Shown here in pieces: positions 12,485-20,745 of a stretch of DNA of 51,625 nucleotides. Each line of letters begins with the position of its first letter. The stretch's first letter is position 1. The stretch spans positions 1-51,625 of the forward strand of contig CAIPYC010000130.1 in the NCBI GenBank assembly GCA_903869185.1, in the 5' to 3' direction. The stretch is from an uncultured cyanobacterium. Lineage in GTDB: Bacteria > Cyanobacteriota > Cyanobacteriia > Cyanobacteriales > Microcystaceae. The notes beneath the pieces are model-generated. The model did not search any database. It saw only the letters and a list, made by a program, of their open reading frames with translations, and was not told the DNA's origin. Position numbers and translations under genes: made by a program.

Positions 12485-13924
12485 TTAGGATACTATAGCC
12501 ATTCCTTTTTGATATAGCTGCCTTGCATAGTCTGTCCAGGTTCCCTGTCCCCAATAGCGAAAACAACTAGTTTGCACCAGAAGATTGTAAAGAAGGGCTT
12601 GCTCATATTGTGGATTTTTTTTATCCACATTGTCAAATTTATGGTGAAACTGTGCGCTTAATTGATTCATTGGTTCTAAAACATTTTCATAGCCCTTAAC
12701 CCAGCTTAAATTGTTAGTCCAGGATGCTCCATCTACATGAAAGCTGGGATCGTTCTGCCGCAATTGGGCGATTACTGACTCAACAGCCTCTGGGCTGGAA
12801 TGCTCTGGAGAGATTTTTTGCCATATCTTATGCTGCCCTCTGGCCTGGCAAATTGGATAGTCAGCAGGATCAACTCCAGCTTGTCTCAAAAGTTCTAGAT
12901 ATTCGCTTCCATTGATTCCAACTACACCATTTTGTTCAATGCCATTGCCCCTAATTTCTTGCCAAAGTGGAAGGAAATCTCGCGGGTAATCGTTCATCAT
13001 CACACCACCATTTTCGCCATCAGCTATCTGAGATACAAGAGGTGGTATGTCAATAGTCCCTATTTTTTGCCTACCCATTCCTTTGGCCTCATGATAGGGC
13101 TGATTCTGGGCAACCAGTTTGGTATCGGAACCCTGCGTTTTAATCAATACTGTAATGGAGATCTCTTCGCCTCGACTATTGTAGGCTCTCAAGCGATTTG
13201 GTAAATATTTATCGCTCTGAAGTATTTGCGAACCATCCAATCTTTCTACTGTATGCTCTTGTACTAACAGCCAACTGTAACCACATTCCCGGAGAGCTTT
13301 GATAAATTCATACAATGTATCGGGGTGATTGGGTAGATGCATTTCTGGTGGCGAAAAACCACGTACCCGGCAGAGCGCACTTAGTCCGAAAATTGAAACA
13401 AATTGATGTTGCCAGGCTCTGATATGAAGTTTGATATCGGGAATAGGAGTAGAAGGTAATACTGCATGACTCCACATTGTGCCTAGCCATTCCACATGGG
13501 GAAAATAGCGAGGATTAATGGTGATATTTCTCAACTTTTCCAGAATATCTTCCTTGCCCATCTGTTCCAAGCCCCAAAGCAGATTGCCAGAGTAATCCAG
13601 CATGATCCTGGGATTTGCTCCAGATTCAACTAATTTTGGGATAAATTCACCCATGCGACCATAACACCAGGCAAAAACTCCGGCGTTGTGATTGTCCCCA
13701 TCATGGGGATGCTCAAACATATACTGGAGATTGCTGATCAGCCGCCCTCCCTCGGCTGGTATGGTAGGCTGATGCATATGCAGAGCGCAGGCGAAACCAG
13801 ACTGGATTTTCTCTAGGCTCAGGTTCGAACTGCACAATTGTCCCTTCTGACTCATTGCTTCGTCAATCATTTGGTCATCACCACAAATACTGGGCAGTAC
13901 CTGTGTTGTAGTCTGAAGATTCAT
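12485..13924 (-). CDS. Glycoside hydrolase family 57 protein
   Basis: This 479-residue protein has GH57 hallmarks: HMHQP at 49-53 (motif 1), the WSHAVLP region near 151-157, and GFSPPEMHLPNHP with E194 as the likely catalytic nucleophile. GH57 enzymes act on alpha-glucans (amylase, 4-alpha-glucanotransferase or branching activities); the substrate of this cyanobacterial subgroup is not known to me. The N-terminal 45 residues before the catalytic barrel look unstructured. It lies 13 bases downstream of the DUF3386 gene and about 46 bases upstream of lipA, so co-transcription is likely. A role in glycogen turnover is inference. Confidence 0.85.
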   Translation of the reverse strand: MNLQTTTQVLPSICGDDQMIDEAMSQKGQLCSSNLSLEKIQSGFACALHMHQPTIPAEGGRLISNLQYMFEHPHDGDNHNAGVFAWCYGRMGEFIPKLVESGANPRIMLDYSGNLLWGLEQMGKEDILEKLRNITINPRYFPHVEWLGTMWSHAVLPSTPIPDIKLHIRAWQHQFVSIFGLSALCRVRGFSPPEMHLPNHPDTLYEFIKALRECGYSWLLVQEHTVERLDGSQILQSDKYLPNRLRAYNSRGEEISITVLIKTQGSDTKLVAQNQPYHEAKGMGRQKIGTIDIPPLVSQIADGENGGVMMNDYPRDFLPLWQEIRGNGIEQNGVVGINGSEYLELLRQAGVDPADYPICQARGQHKIWQKISPEHSSPEAVESVIAQLRQNDPSFHVDGASWTNNLSWVKGYENVLEPMNQLSAQFHHKFDNVDKKNPQYEQALLYNLLVQTSCFRYWGQGTWTDYARQLYQKGMAIVS

Positions 13925-13937
13925 TATTATTTATCTA

Positions 13938-14588
13938 TTAGGCTGAAAGCAGATTAATATTGCTAAATTGGAAAACACTATCGCGAGTTTTACCTTGATC
14001 GTCGATGCTGTTGATTATTTGTCGCGAAGGAATATAGTATTTACCTATTTTTTCGTAGCTGTCAATATGCTGGCGATTAGCCTTGACATTGCCCGTAGTA
14101 GCATCCCTAAATACAGCTTTATACACAGTAGGCAGATAGCCATCTTCTGTCTGCAATGTCTCTATGGTATCGATTGTAAAAGATAGTCCTCCCATCTGGC
14201 GGCTAACCTGGCTGATGATATCGCCCCTGACGCGGTAGTTTGAGCCCATCGACTCTCCAGTGACGAAAATTTCTACAGATCCGCTACCATCAATCTCACC
14301 TAGACTAAAAATATTTTTGCCATGGGCTTGGGAGAAATTTGAATGCTTGCGATGAGTTACTATGTCCCAGAGATGTTTATTAACAAATTCAGCTAATTGA
14401 CTATCCTCAGCTCCTTCGACTCTAGATTGAAGTTCAGCGCTTACAACTACATTTACCTTACAGGTAGTCTGATCATCTTGGAATAAGAGATCCGCGGTAT
14501 AACCTGGGAAAAATTCATCCCAAGTATAACGGTTCTCATAAGCCCTTTGAAAAATTGTTTGAGCGGTTTCGCTTATCGATGTAGACAT
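13938..14588 (-). CDS. DUF3386 family protein
   Basis: This 216-residue soluble protein belongs to the cyanobacterial/plant DUF3386 family, recognised from the overall pattern (ENRYTWDEFFPGYTAD near the start, FTIDTIETLQTEDGYLPTVY in the second half). The sequence looks like a beta-rich fold with alternating polar and hydrophobic residues. The ATG at 14588 (MSTSISETAQ) is preferred over an upstream ATG at 14633. It follows the small ribbon-helix-helix-like gene by 59 bases and precedes the GH57 gene by 13 bases. Its function is unknown. Confidence 0.8.
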   Translation of the reverse strand: MSTSISETAQTIFQRAYENRYTWDEFFPGYTADLLFQDDQTTCKVNVVVSAELQSRVEGAEDSQLAEFVNKHLWDIVTHRKHSNFSQAHGKNIFSLGEIDGSGSVEIFVTGESMGSNYRVRGDIISQVSRQMGGLSFTIDTIETLQTEDGYLPTVYKAVFRDATTGNVKANRQHIDSYEKIGKYYIPSRQIINSIDDQGKTRDSVFQFSNINLLSA

Positions 14589-14647
14589 ATTTTTATGACA
14601 TTGACGAAGAATTATATATCTTCGACTATACATCCTGGCGATCTTCT

Positions 14648-14875
14648 TTAGTCATTCCATTCTCCTTTAGGAGGAACATAAGGGTTACGTCCGAAAGTAC
14701 GAGATAATTCGCTATCTTGATCTCGTCCGCCTTTAAGCCATTGCCTGATAGCTACTTCGACAACTTTACCGGGATCGTTGGTGAGATGCCGAAGCTGCTC
14801 TAATAAATCTGAGTCAATATATATGGATAATTTTTCTTTTTCGCCTTTTCTCTCTGACGTCTCGCTCTCGTCCAT
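14648..14875 (-). CDS. Small ribbon-helix-helix-like protein
   Basis: This 75-residue protein has a charged N-terminus, then KLSIYIDSDLLEQLRHL and VVEVAIRQWLKGG. That pattern, a short beta strand followed by two helices, fits a CopG/Arc-type ribbon-helix-helix DNA-binding fold. The last 25 residues (TFGRNPYVPPKGEW) look extended. It could be a small autoregulator of the operon running through DUF3386, GH57 and lipA, or a solitary antitoxin-like protein; no toxin gene lies beside it. It is divergent from the DUF3593 gene. Confidence 0.65.
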   Translation of the reverse strand: MDESETSERKGEKEKLSIYIDSDLLEQLRHLTNDPGKVVEVAIRQWLKGGRDQDSELSRTFGRNPYVPPKGEWND

Positions 14876-14980
14876 AAACTTTATTTACCTCTTTTTTATG
14901 TAATCTTATCGGTTGTCAAGTATTTATGTCATTAACTATGGTTTTTGGGCTATTCTGGTAAAAATCAGAAAAAACAAAAT

Positions 14981-15286
14981 ATGGCTTTAGATATATTTTC
15001 TTCCAATAACCTATTTGCACTTTCTCTTTTGCCTTACCTAGGTTTCTTGTGGTTTCTCACACGTTCTAAACAAGCTCCTCGATTATCCCTGCTTGGTTTT
15101 TATATTTTACTGGTTTTTGTTGGAGTAACAATACCTGCCGGGATATATGCCCAGAATCATTACCATAATAATCTTGCCAATGTGGATTGGCTTCATGGAT
15201 CTGCCGAATCTTTACTGACTTTTTCCAATATTTTAGTTGTTTTAGGCTTTGCTAAGGCTATCAGGAAAAAAAACACTTCTGTTTAA
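14981..15286 (+). CDS. DUF3593 family membrane protein
   Basis: This 101-residue membrane protein of the cyanobacterial/plastid DUF3593 family has three predicted helices. The conserved pieces are LPYLGFLWFLTRSKQAPRL, GVTIPAGIYAQNHY and NVDWLHGSAESLLT. Start ATG 14981 (MALDIFSSNNL) is chosen over the upstream start at 14945, which would add 12 residues with no family similarity. Its 3' end overlaps the phosphatase gene on the other strand by 26 bases. Its function is unknown; occurrence in plastid-bearing lineages suggests a thylakoid-related role, which is inference. Confidence 0.82.
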   Translation: MALDIFSSNNLFALSLLPYLGFLWFLTRSKQAPRLSLLGFYILLVFVGVTIPAGIYAQNHYHNNLANVDWLHGSAESLLTFSNILVVLGFAKAIRKKNTSV

Positions 15287-15923
15287 AACTTTCCAGGATA
15301 TCAAAAAAGTCGTTCCAAACCAGATAAGACTTTTCCTCGCTTTCAAGGTAAGTTATCAATCTGTCGCGGGCAAAAACAAAATCTGCGCTAAGGGACATAT
15401 TGATATCAGTTACGGAATCTCCTATGGCTATGGTCTCCTGAGCAACATATTGCTTCATCACTTCCGACTTGGCTACCAATTCGGTCCCCTCTTCAAAAGC
15501 TGAATAGACTTTCAGGTATTGCTCATCGGTCTCCACCTCTAAGGCATATATATCAGTAACTAAATTTGTCAGGCCATTTACTTCGAGCACTTTTTCAATC
15601 ATACCCCGTAGCCCACCAGAGACAATAATAAAAGGAATATTTTGTTTTTGCAGAAAGCTTAAAAATTCAGCCAATCCTTCACGAATAGGTTGTTGCGCTG
15701 AGTATTCCAAAATCTCGCAATAGCTACTTGAGGGAATCGATTCAACGAGTCTTCGGACACCTTCACGCAAACTGAGATGGCGACTGTACATCTGCGGCAT
15801 GAGCTTGGCAGAGAGCGCTGGAGAAAAATGACTGAGCATGCCAGAGAATGTCTCAACCGCTGTAATTGTACCATCAAAGTCACAAAAAACCACCTGATTG
15901 TGCAGAGGTGTTGTTGTCTCCAT
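15261..15923 (-). CDS. HAD-family phosphatase, MtnX-like
   Basis: This 220-residue HAD phosphatase has the nucleophile motif FCDFDGTIT (D15, D17), motif II IVSGG, and motif III GDSVTDINMS. It resembles the cyanobacterial MtnX-type enzymes (2-hydroxy-3-keto-5-methylthiopentenyl-1-phosphate phosphatase of methionine salvage). The ATG at 15923 is chosen because the upstream extension to 15998 would overlap the sodB terminator and encode an unlikely hydrophobic stretch. No other methionine salvage gene is in the window, so the substrate is uncertain. Confidence 0.75.
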   Translation of the reverse strand: METTTPLHNQVVFCDFDGTITAVETFSGMLSHFSPALSAKLMPQMYSRHLSLREGVRRLVESIPSSSYCEILEYSAQQPIREGLAEFLSFLQKQNIPFIIVSGGLRGMIEKVLEVNGLTNLVTDIYALEVETDEQYLKVYSAFEEGTELVAKSEVMKQYVAQETIAIGDSVTDINMSLSADFVFARDRLITYLESEEKSYLVWNDFFDILESFKQKCFFS

Positions 15924-15931
15924 AAGAATAA

Positions 15932-15971
15932 ATATAAAAAAAATAGCAGGCGGAACTATCTCCAACCTGCC
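15932..15971 (-). terminator. Intrinsic terminator of sodB
   Basis: On the minus strand, GCAGG-TT-GGA-loop-TCC-G-CCTGC is followed by TATTTTTTT. The structure begins 8 bases after the sodB stop codon, so it probably ends the sodB transcript and separates it from the phosphatase gene downstream. Confidence 0.7.
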
Positions 15972-15978
15972 AAGAATA

Positions 15979-16584
15979 CTATTTTTGGGCTGCAGCAAGA
16001 TTCTCTTTTACAAAATCCCAGTTAATCAGTTTCTCAACAAAAGTATCAATGTAAGAAGGTCTTTTGTTTTGATAATCCAGATAATAAGCATGTTCCCAAA
16101 CATCCATGGTCAGCAAGGGAATCTGACCAGCTGTCAAGGGGTTGTCAGCATTGCCGGTCTTGGTAACCTTGAGTGTTCCCTTGTCTAAAACCAGCCAGGC
16201 CCATCCACTGCCAAACTGAGTGGCACCGGCTTTTTTAAACTCATCAACGAAAGCAGCAAAGCTTCCGAAGTCTGCATCGATTTTCGCAGCCAAAGCATCA
16301 GTTGGAATTCCACCACCATGGGGCTTGATGCCTTTCCAATAAAAAGTATGGTTCCAAGCTTGGGCAGCATTATTAAATATGCCAGCTTTGCTAGGATCTC
16401 CGGCAACAGACTTGATCACATCTTCCAATGTTTTTTTGTCTAGCTCTGTATCTTTGACCGCTGCATTGAAATTATTGACATAAGCCGCGTGATGCTTATC
16501 GTGGTGAAACTCTAGCGTTTCTTTAGAAATGTAGGGCGCGAGTGTCTCGTAACCAAAGGGAAGAGGAGGAAGCTCGTATGACAT
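15979..16584 (-). CDS. sodB: Iron superoxide dismutase
   Basis: FeSOD converts superoxide to hydrogen peroxide and oxygen in the cytosol, protecting labile iron-sulfur enzymes. The 201 residues contain the metal ligands in HHDKHHAAYV, NHTFYW and DVWEHAYYLDY. The AQAWNHTFYW segment, with its active-site Gln, and the GSGWAWLV segment point to the iron type. The ATG at 16584 (MSYELPPLPFGYE) is preceded by AAGGA at a suitable distance; the extension to 16632 is not needed. A terminator follows directly. KatG, about 13 kb away, would remove the peroxide produced. Confidence 0.97.
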   Translation of the reverse strand: MSYELPPLPFGYETLAPYISKETLEFHHDKHHAAYVNNFNAAVKDTELDKKTLEDVIKSVAGDPSKAGIFNNAAQAWNHTFYWKGIKPHGGGIPTDALAAKIDADFGSFAAFVDEFKKAGATQFGSGWAWLVLDKGTLKVTKTGNADNPLTAGQIPLLTMDVWEHAYYLDYQNKRPSYIDTFVEKLINWDFVKENLAAAQK

Positions 16585-17250
16585 ATGTGTTTTATTCCTT
16601 TGAGATGTTGTATTAAGTTTTATTACCAGCACACAGTTTTAATTCTAACCCAATGCGCGTGCAGCTTAATTTTGTCTTTTTTATAACAAAGTAGCCTTAC
16701 ACTATTACCGCCTTTTAGTCAATACACATTTAATATTCTGAACAATATAGTCGAAAAAGGGCAAATATTTTGATAATTGAACGAGGTAAAAGCAGGATGT
16801 CTTCATGGGCAGCTAGGGTGTATGTACTTTTTTTAAAAAACAATATTAAAATCGCTTATCGAAATATGAGAGAAGATTTATGCGTTCAAACCCGAAAAAT
16901 CTGATAAAGAAAATGCCCTAACTTTATCCTGATAGGGAATGTAAATACTTACTTAAATATTTGTTCTATAAAAGTACCAGTTGGTGAGTAAATTAATCTT
17001 AATAAGTAAAAACTATAGTTCGACCACTAAAATAGCTTATTTATAAGCAGAAGTCAACTCATTGGAAGAAATAGCACATTTACATAAAAGGCTACACATA
17101 AACTAGAATAAATCCTGTTGATAAATCTGTTTAATTTTGCGCGGTTTCAGATAAATCAAGCACACCTGTGAGGAGTATCGAGTGGTTTCAGTAGATATTT
17201 ACCTAATAAAAAATCTATTGAACTGCACAAAAAAACAAACAAAGGAGCTT
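16585..17250. other. Gene-free region between sodB and the RlpA-like gene
   Basis: This is the only large non-coding stretch in the window, AT-rich. I see no tRNA or rRNA. It must contain the sodB promoter (minus strand) and the promoter of the RlpA-like gene. A 35-codon plus-strand frame (ATG 16798 to TGA at about 16905) has no recognisable similarity. Small hairpins are present (CCCTA/TAGGG around 16915-16940; GCTTAT/ATAAGC around 17034-17048). A small RNA or decayed gene is possible, but nothing here proves one. Confidence 0.4.
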
Positions 17251-17757
17251 ATGGATAATAGACTTTCACTCATGACATTAATCGCTTGCACAAGCATGTT
17301 AACTGTCTTTAATCTCAATGGAGCACGTAGTGAAGAGATAAAGGGCACAGACTTGCAGCAAGCCAAGGAAGGGATAGTTGAACTTGATCCTTCCCAGAAC
17401 AATGTTGAGCAGAAGACTGGTTTTCCCGAAGAAATTTCTAAACCGTCTCTTAAGGTTCAGTCCGTTAAATTGACCAAGAGGGGTATTGCATCTTGGTACG
17501 GACCTGGTTTTCATGGACGGCTGACAGCCAATGGAGAGAGATTCAATTCCAATAACTATACTGCTGCACACAAAACACTACCTTTTGGCACTAAGGTAAG
17601 GGTGACAAATATTGGCAACGGACGTTCAGTCATGGTTAGAATTAATGATCGTGGTCCCTTTATTCGAGGGAGAGAAATAGATCTTTCGGCTCAAGCAGCC
17701 AGAGTTCTGGATATTTCCGGAATAGCTCCGGTTAAACTGGAAGTTATTAGCTTCTAG
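17251..17757 (+). CDS. RlpA-like septal ring lytic transglycosylase family protein
   Basis: This 168-residue exported protein has a signal-peptide-like N-terminus (about residues 1-27) and a C-terminal double-psi beta-barrel: RGIASWYGPGFHGRLTANGE, AAHKTLPFGTKVRVTN, VMVRINDRGPF and REIDLS. RlpA proteins cleave or bind naked glycan strands of peptidoglycan at the septum. The SPOR domain of E. coli RlpA is absent. Two starts are possible. GTG 17182 has a perfect AGGAG 6 bases before it, and ATG 17251 also has AAGGAG just upstream. I prefer 17251 because it puts the hydrophobic signal segment at the N-terminus. Confidence 0.88.
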   Translation: MDNRLSLMTLIACTSMLTVFNLNGARSEEIKGTDLQQAKEGIVELDPSQNNVEQKTGFPEEISKPSLKVQSVKLTKRGIASWYGPGFHGRLTANGERFNSNNYTAAHKTLPFGTKVRVTNIGNGRSVMVRINDRGPFIRGREIDLSAQAARVLDISGIAPVKLEVISF

Positions 17758-17780
17758 AAATATTTCGGCGGAGATTGGTA

Positions 17781-19304
17781 ATGAGGGTTTTAAAGACAGT
17801 TTTAGGACTTAAGGCTGCTCTGCAAGAACATCAAAAACAAAAAGTGGGGCTGGTTCCCACAATGGGGGCTCTCCACTACGGTCATCTTTCCTTAATTGAA
17901 AGAGCTAAATCTCAAAACGATATAGTAGTAGTCAGTATCTTTGTAAATCCACTTCAATTTGGCCAAGGTGAGGATTACCAAAGATACCCCCGTAATATCG
18001 ATCAAGATATTTCCCTTTGCCATGGCTCTGGCGTAGATATACTTTTTGTTCCCTCAGTTGAGCAAATGGTTATCCAAAGCCAGCAAATGCATTATACAGT
18101 GGTTCCACCTGAACATTTGATAGCAAATCTATGTGGACCTTTTCGCCCGGGTCATTTTGCTGGTGTTGCAACTATTGTTTGTAAATTATTTAACATTGTT
18201 GAGCCTGATACAGCCTATTTCGGCGAAAAAGATTTTCAGCAACTGGTCATCCTCAAAAAGATGGTTGAAGATCTCAATTTGCCCGTATTTATCAAAGGAT
18301 GTCCAACAATTCACGAGCCTAGTGGACTGGCCATGAGCTCCCGTAATATCTACCTAAGTGCCAAAGAAAAAGAAGAAGCAATTGGTATCAATGCATCATT
18401 GACTCATGCCAAACGCGCTTTTGACAGTGGGCAGAGATTATCTTCTTCTTTGCTTGCGCTTGTTAAAGTTTCTCTTCAAGAGAAATCTCCCAACTTCAAG
18501 TTGCAATATTTGGAATTGGTAGATCCAAATAACTTGGCACAACTAGAAAAAATAGAAGATGCCGGGGTAATAGCAATTGCTGGCTATCTGGGTAAAACCC
18601 GTTTAATTGATAATATTATTTTCAATAGCCAACTTCCAATTGTCACTATAGACGGACCGGCCGGGGCTGGTAAATCTACTGTTACCAAGAAACTAGCAGG
18701 TGAGCTTGGTTTACTATACCTAGATACTGGAGCCATGTACCGCGCCGCCACATGGTTACTCAAATCTCAAGATATTTCCCTTGAAGATAACATAGCCATT
18801 GCTGAGGCCATCTCGAGCATAGAATTAGAGCTATTGCCATCAGATTCGAGTAAATACTCATGCGAAGTATATCTTAATCGAGAAAGAGTCACAGAAGAAA
18901 TTCGCTCCTTGGAGATCACCTCACTGGTTTCACAGGTCGCAGCCATTGACTCTGTAAGAGCCAAACTAGTTGAGTTACAAAAAGATATTGGCAAAAAAGG
19001 AGGCTTGATTGCTGAAGGTAGGGATATGGGTACAGTAGTCTTTCCTCAAGCTGGACTCAAAATATTTTTGACAGCTTCTGTTAACGAAAGGGCTAACCGT
19101 CGATTCAAAGATCTGCAAAACCAGGGAATCGAAAAGACAAATCTTGAAGAATTAACCCAAGAGATTGCCAAAAGAGATCATCAAGATAGCATCAGAAAAA
19201 ATTCTCCCCTGCGCAAAGCTGATGATGCAATTGAGATAATCACAGATGGGCTTACTCTTGAAGAAGTATGCCAGAAGATCGCCAAGCTCTATTTTGGAAA
19301 ATAA
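17781..19304 (+). CDS. panC/cmk: Fused pantothenate synthetase / cytidylate kinase
   Basis: This is a 507-residue two-enzyme fusion known from cyanobacteria. The N-terminal part (about 1-285) is PanC, which joins pantoate and beta-alanine using ATP: VPTMGALHYGHLSL, FVNPLQFG, and GPFRPGHFAGVATIV. The C-terminal part (about 290-507) is cytidylate kinase, phosphorylating CMP and dCMP: P-loop DGPAGAGKST, then LDTGAMYRAAT, EGRDMGTVVFP and RDHQDSIRKNSPL. The ATG at 17781 has GGAG 7 bases upstream; TTG 17775 is an alternative. It lies 23 bases after the RlpA-like gene, so they may be co-transcribed. Confidence 0.97.
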   Translation: MRVLKTVLGLKAALQEHQKQKVGLVPTMGALHYGHLSLIERAKSQNDIVVVSIFVNPLQFGQGEDYQRYPRNIDQDISLCHGSGVDILFVPSVEQMVIQSQQMHYTVVPPEHLIANLCGPFRPGHFAGVATIVCKLFNIVEPDTAYFGEKDFQQLVILKKMVEDLNLPVFIKGCPTIHEPSGLAMSSRNIYLSAKEKEEAIGINASLTHAKRAFDSGQRLSSSLLALVKVSLQEKSPNFKLQYLELVDPNNLAQLEKIEDAGVIAIAGYLGKTRLIDNIIFNSQLPIVTIDGPAGAGKSTVTKKLAGELGLLYLDTGAMYRAATWLLKSQDISLEDNIAIAEAISSIELELLPSDSSKYSCEVYLNRERVTEEIRSLEITSLVSQVAAIDSVRAKLVELQKDIGKKGGLIAEGRDMGTVVFPQAGLKIFLTASVNERANRRFKDLQNQGIEKTNLEELTQEIAKRDHQDSIRKNSPLRKADDAIEIITDGLTLEEVCQKIAKLYFGK

Positions 19305-19313
19305 AAAATACAA

Positions 19314-19336
19314 AAAGGGGAAATCTCTCCCCCTTT
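19314..19336 (-). terminator. Terminator between panC/cmk and rpsD
   Basis: The arms AAAGGGG (19314-19320) and CCCCTTT (19330-19336) pair across a 9-base loop. On the minus strand the stem is followed by a T-run, so it should end rpsD. On the plus strand the T-run is short, so it may also partly serve panC/cmk. Confidence 0.75.
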
Positions 19337-19346
19337 AATGTAGGGA

Positions 19347-19958
19347 TTAAGCCTGACGAGAATAATATTCAACTACCAGCAGTTCGTTAACCTGAAGTGC
19401 TACCCACTCCCTTTCGACAACTCCATTGACCTTGCCAGTGAGTGTACCTTTATCGAATTCTAAATGACTCGGCAAATTTGCCAGTCCCTTCCATTCAAGA
19501 TTAGCTTCCACTAAGCGACGGGATCCCTCCCGTTCTCTTACCTTGATCATGTCGCCTGGACGACATTGATAGCTAGGAATATCTACAACACGTCCATTAA
19601 CAGTGATATGTCCATGATTTACCAACTGTCTGGCCGCAGGAACAGTACCTGCCATACCCAAACGGAAGACAGTGTTGTCTAAACGCATTTCCAGTAGCTG
19701 CAAAAGAACCAGTCCGGTAGAACCACTAGCGCTGCGAGCACGACGAACATAGCGCAGAAGTTGCTTTTCAGATACTCCATAGTTAAAACGCAGCTTTTGC
19801 TTCTCTTTTAGGCGAACAGCATATTCTGAGCTCTTTTTCCTTGCCTTTCCATGTTGTCCTGGTGGATCGGTACGACGTCGTAAACCTTTACGACTTAAGC
19901 CTGGTAATTCTCCTAATCTACGGACTATGCGCAGACGAGGACCTCTATAACGAGCCAT
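19347..19958 (-). CDS. rpsD: 30S ribosomal protein S4
   Basis: S4 binds 16S rRNA early in small-subunit assembly and helps form the mRNA entry site. The 203 residues begin [16 protein letters not shown] and contain the S4 RNA-binding domain ([41 protein letters not shown]). As in most cyanobacteria it is a single gene outside the large ribosomal protein cluster. The segment [21 protein letters not shown] is typical of cyanobacterial and plastid S4. Confidence 0.99.
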   Translation of the reverse strand: MARYRGPRLRIVRRLGELPGLSRKGLRRRTDPPGQHGKARKKSSEYAVRLKEKQKLRFNYGVSEKQLLRYVRRARSASGSTGLVLLQLLEMRLDNTVFRLGMAGTVPAARQLVNHGHITVNGRVVDIPSYQCRPGDMIKVREREGSRRLVEANLEWKGLANLPSHLEFDKGTLTGKVNGVVEREWVALQVNELLVVEYYSRQA

Positions 19959-20011
19959 ATAACTTTTTTTCTCCTTGATGCTGAGTACTTAAAATTTACC
20001 CAAAATAACCA

Positions 20012-20725
20012 TTATACTGGATTAATTCGAACTATAAGCAGAGAGAAATAAGAAAGCTTAAGATCTCTAGAGTTTTCTAGATCTCTATAGACTTTTTCTT
20101 CTGCCTGGCTCGCTCTCTCGACTATATAACTATTCTTTAAGAGATTATAGAATTTTAGGATCTGCCAAACCTGAGAATAAACCGAACTGACTTTGAGTAG
20201 TATTAGTGTATCCGCATGCCGTAGGTATTCTTCAAGCTGATCGAGATTATATAAAGCAGGCAAGACCACCAGTCTCTGTTGTCTTTGAGCTAGTGGAATC
20301 CCCAAGCTGGCTGCGGCAGATAGGGGAGATATAACTCCAGGGACAGCTTTTACTAAAGACTCTGGATGCAAATCTAGAAGTTTTTGGGACAAGTAGATAA
20401 AAGTACCATAAAAATTCACATCTCCCTCACATGCGAAGGCAACGTCTTGACCTACTGATAAATAACTCCAGACTGATTCAGCAGCTTTGTGCCATGCTTT
20501 ATCCAGGATTGATTCATCTTGTACATAAGGAAAACTCAGAGGCAAGAGTGTCTGATGCTGAGATAACCAAGGCTGGATTATTACTTGTGCTACTCCAGGC
20601 TTATCGTCTCTACCGGAGGGAAAAGCGATCACTTTGGTGCTCTGTAACAGTCTGACCCCTTTGACTGTTATCAGATCTGGATCTCCTGGACCTACACTGA
20701 TTCCGTATAAAATACCAATGGTCAC
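20012..20725 (-). CDS. cobI: Precorrin-2 C20-methyltransferase
   Basis: CobI/CbiL uses S-adenosylmethionine to methylate C-20 of precorrin-2 (or the cobalt form) in cobalamin synthesis. The 237 residues show the class III methyltransferase signature GISVGPGDPDLITVKGVRLL near the N-terminus, ACEGDVNFYGTFIYL around residue 97-111, and AVPGVISPLSAAASLGIPLA. No other cob gene is beside it, as is common in cyanobacteria where the pathway is scattered. It is divergent from the hydrolase gene with only 20 bases between starts. Confidence 0.94.
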   Translation of the reverse strand: MTIGILYGISVGPGDPDLITVKGVRLLQSTKVIAFPSGRDDKPGVAQVIIQPWLSQHQTLLPLSFPYVQDESILDKAWHKAAESVWSYLSVGQDVAFACEGDVNFYGTFIYLSQKLLDLHPESLVKAVPGVISPLSAAASLGIPLAQRQQRLVVLPALYNLDQLEEYLRHADTLILLKVSSVYSQVWQILKFYNLLKNSYIVERASQAEEKVYRDLENSRDLKLSYFSLLIVRINPV

Positions 20726-20745
20726 TAGTTCTTTAAAAAATTAAT

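Noticed and set aside
14648-14875. Toxin-antitoxin module
   Set aside because: The small protein looks like an antitoxin-type DNA-binding fold, but neither neighbour resembles a toxin; the next gene is a large DUF3386 protein.
17160-17185. Yfr1 small RNA on the minus strand
   Set aside because: The match to the ACTCCTCAC core is explained by the AGGAG ribosome binding site on the other strand, and the flanking stem-loops of Yfr1 are not visible.
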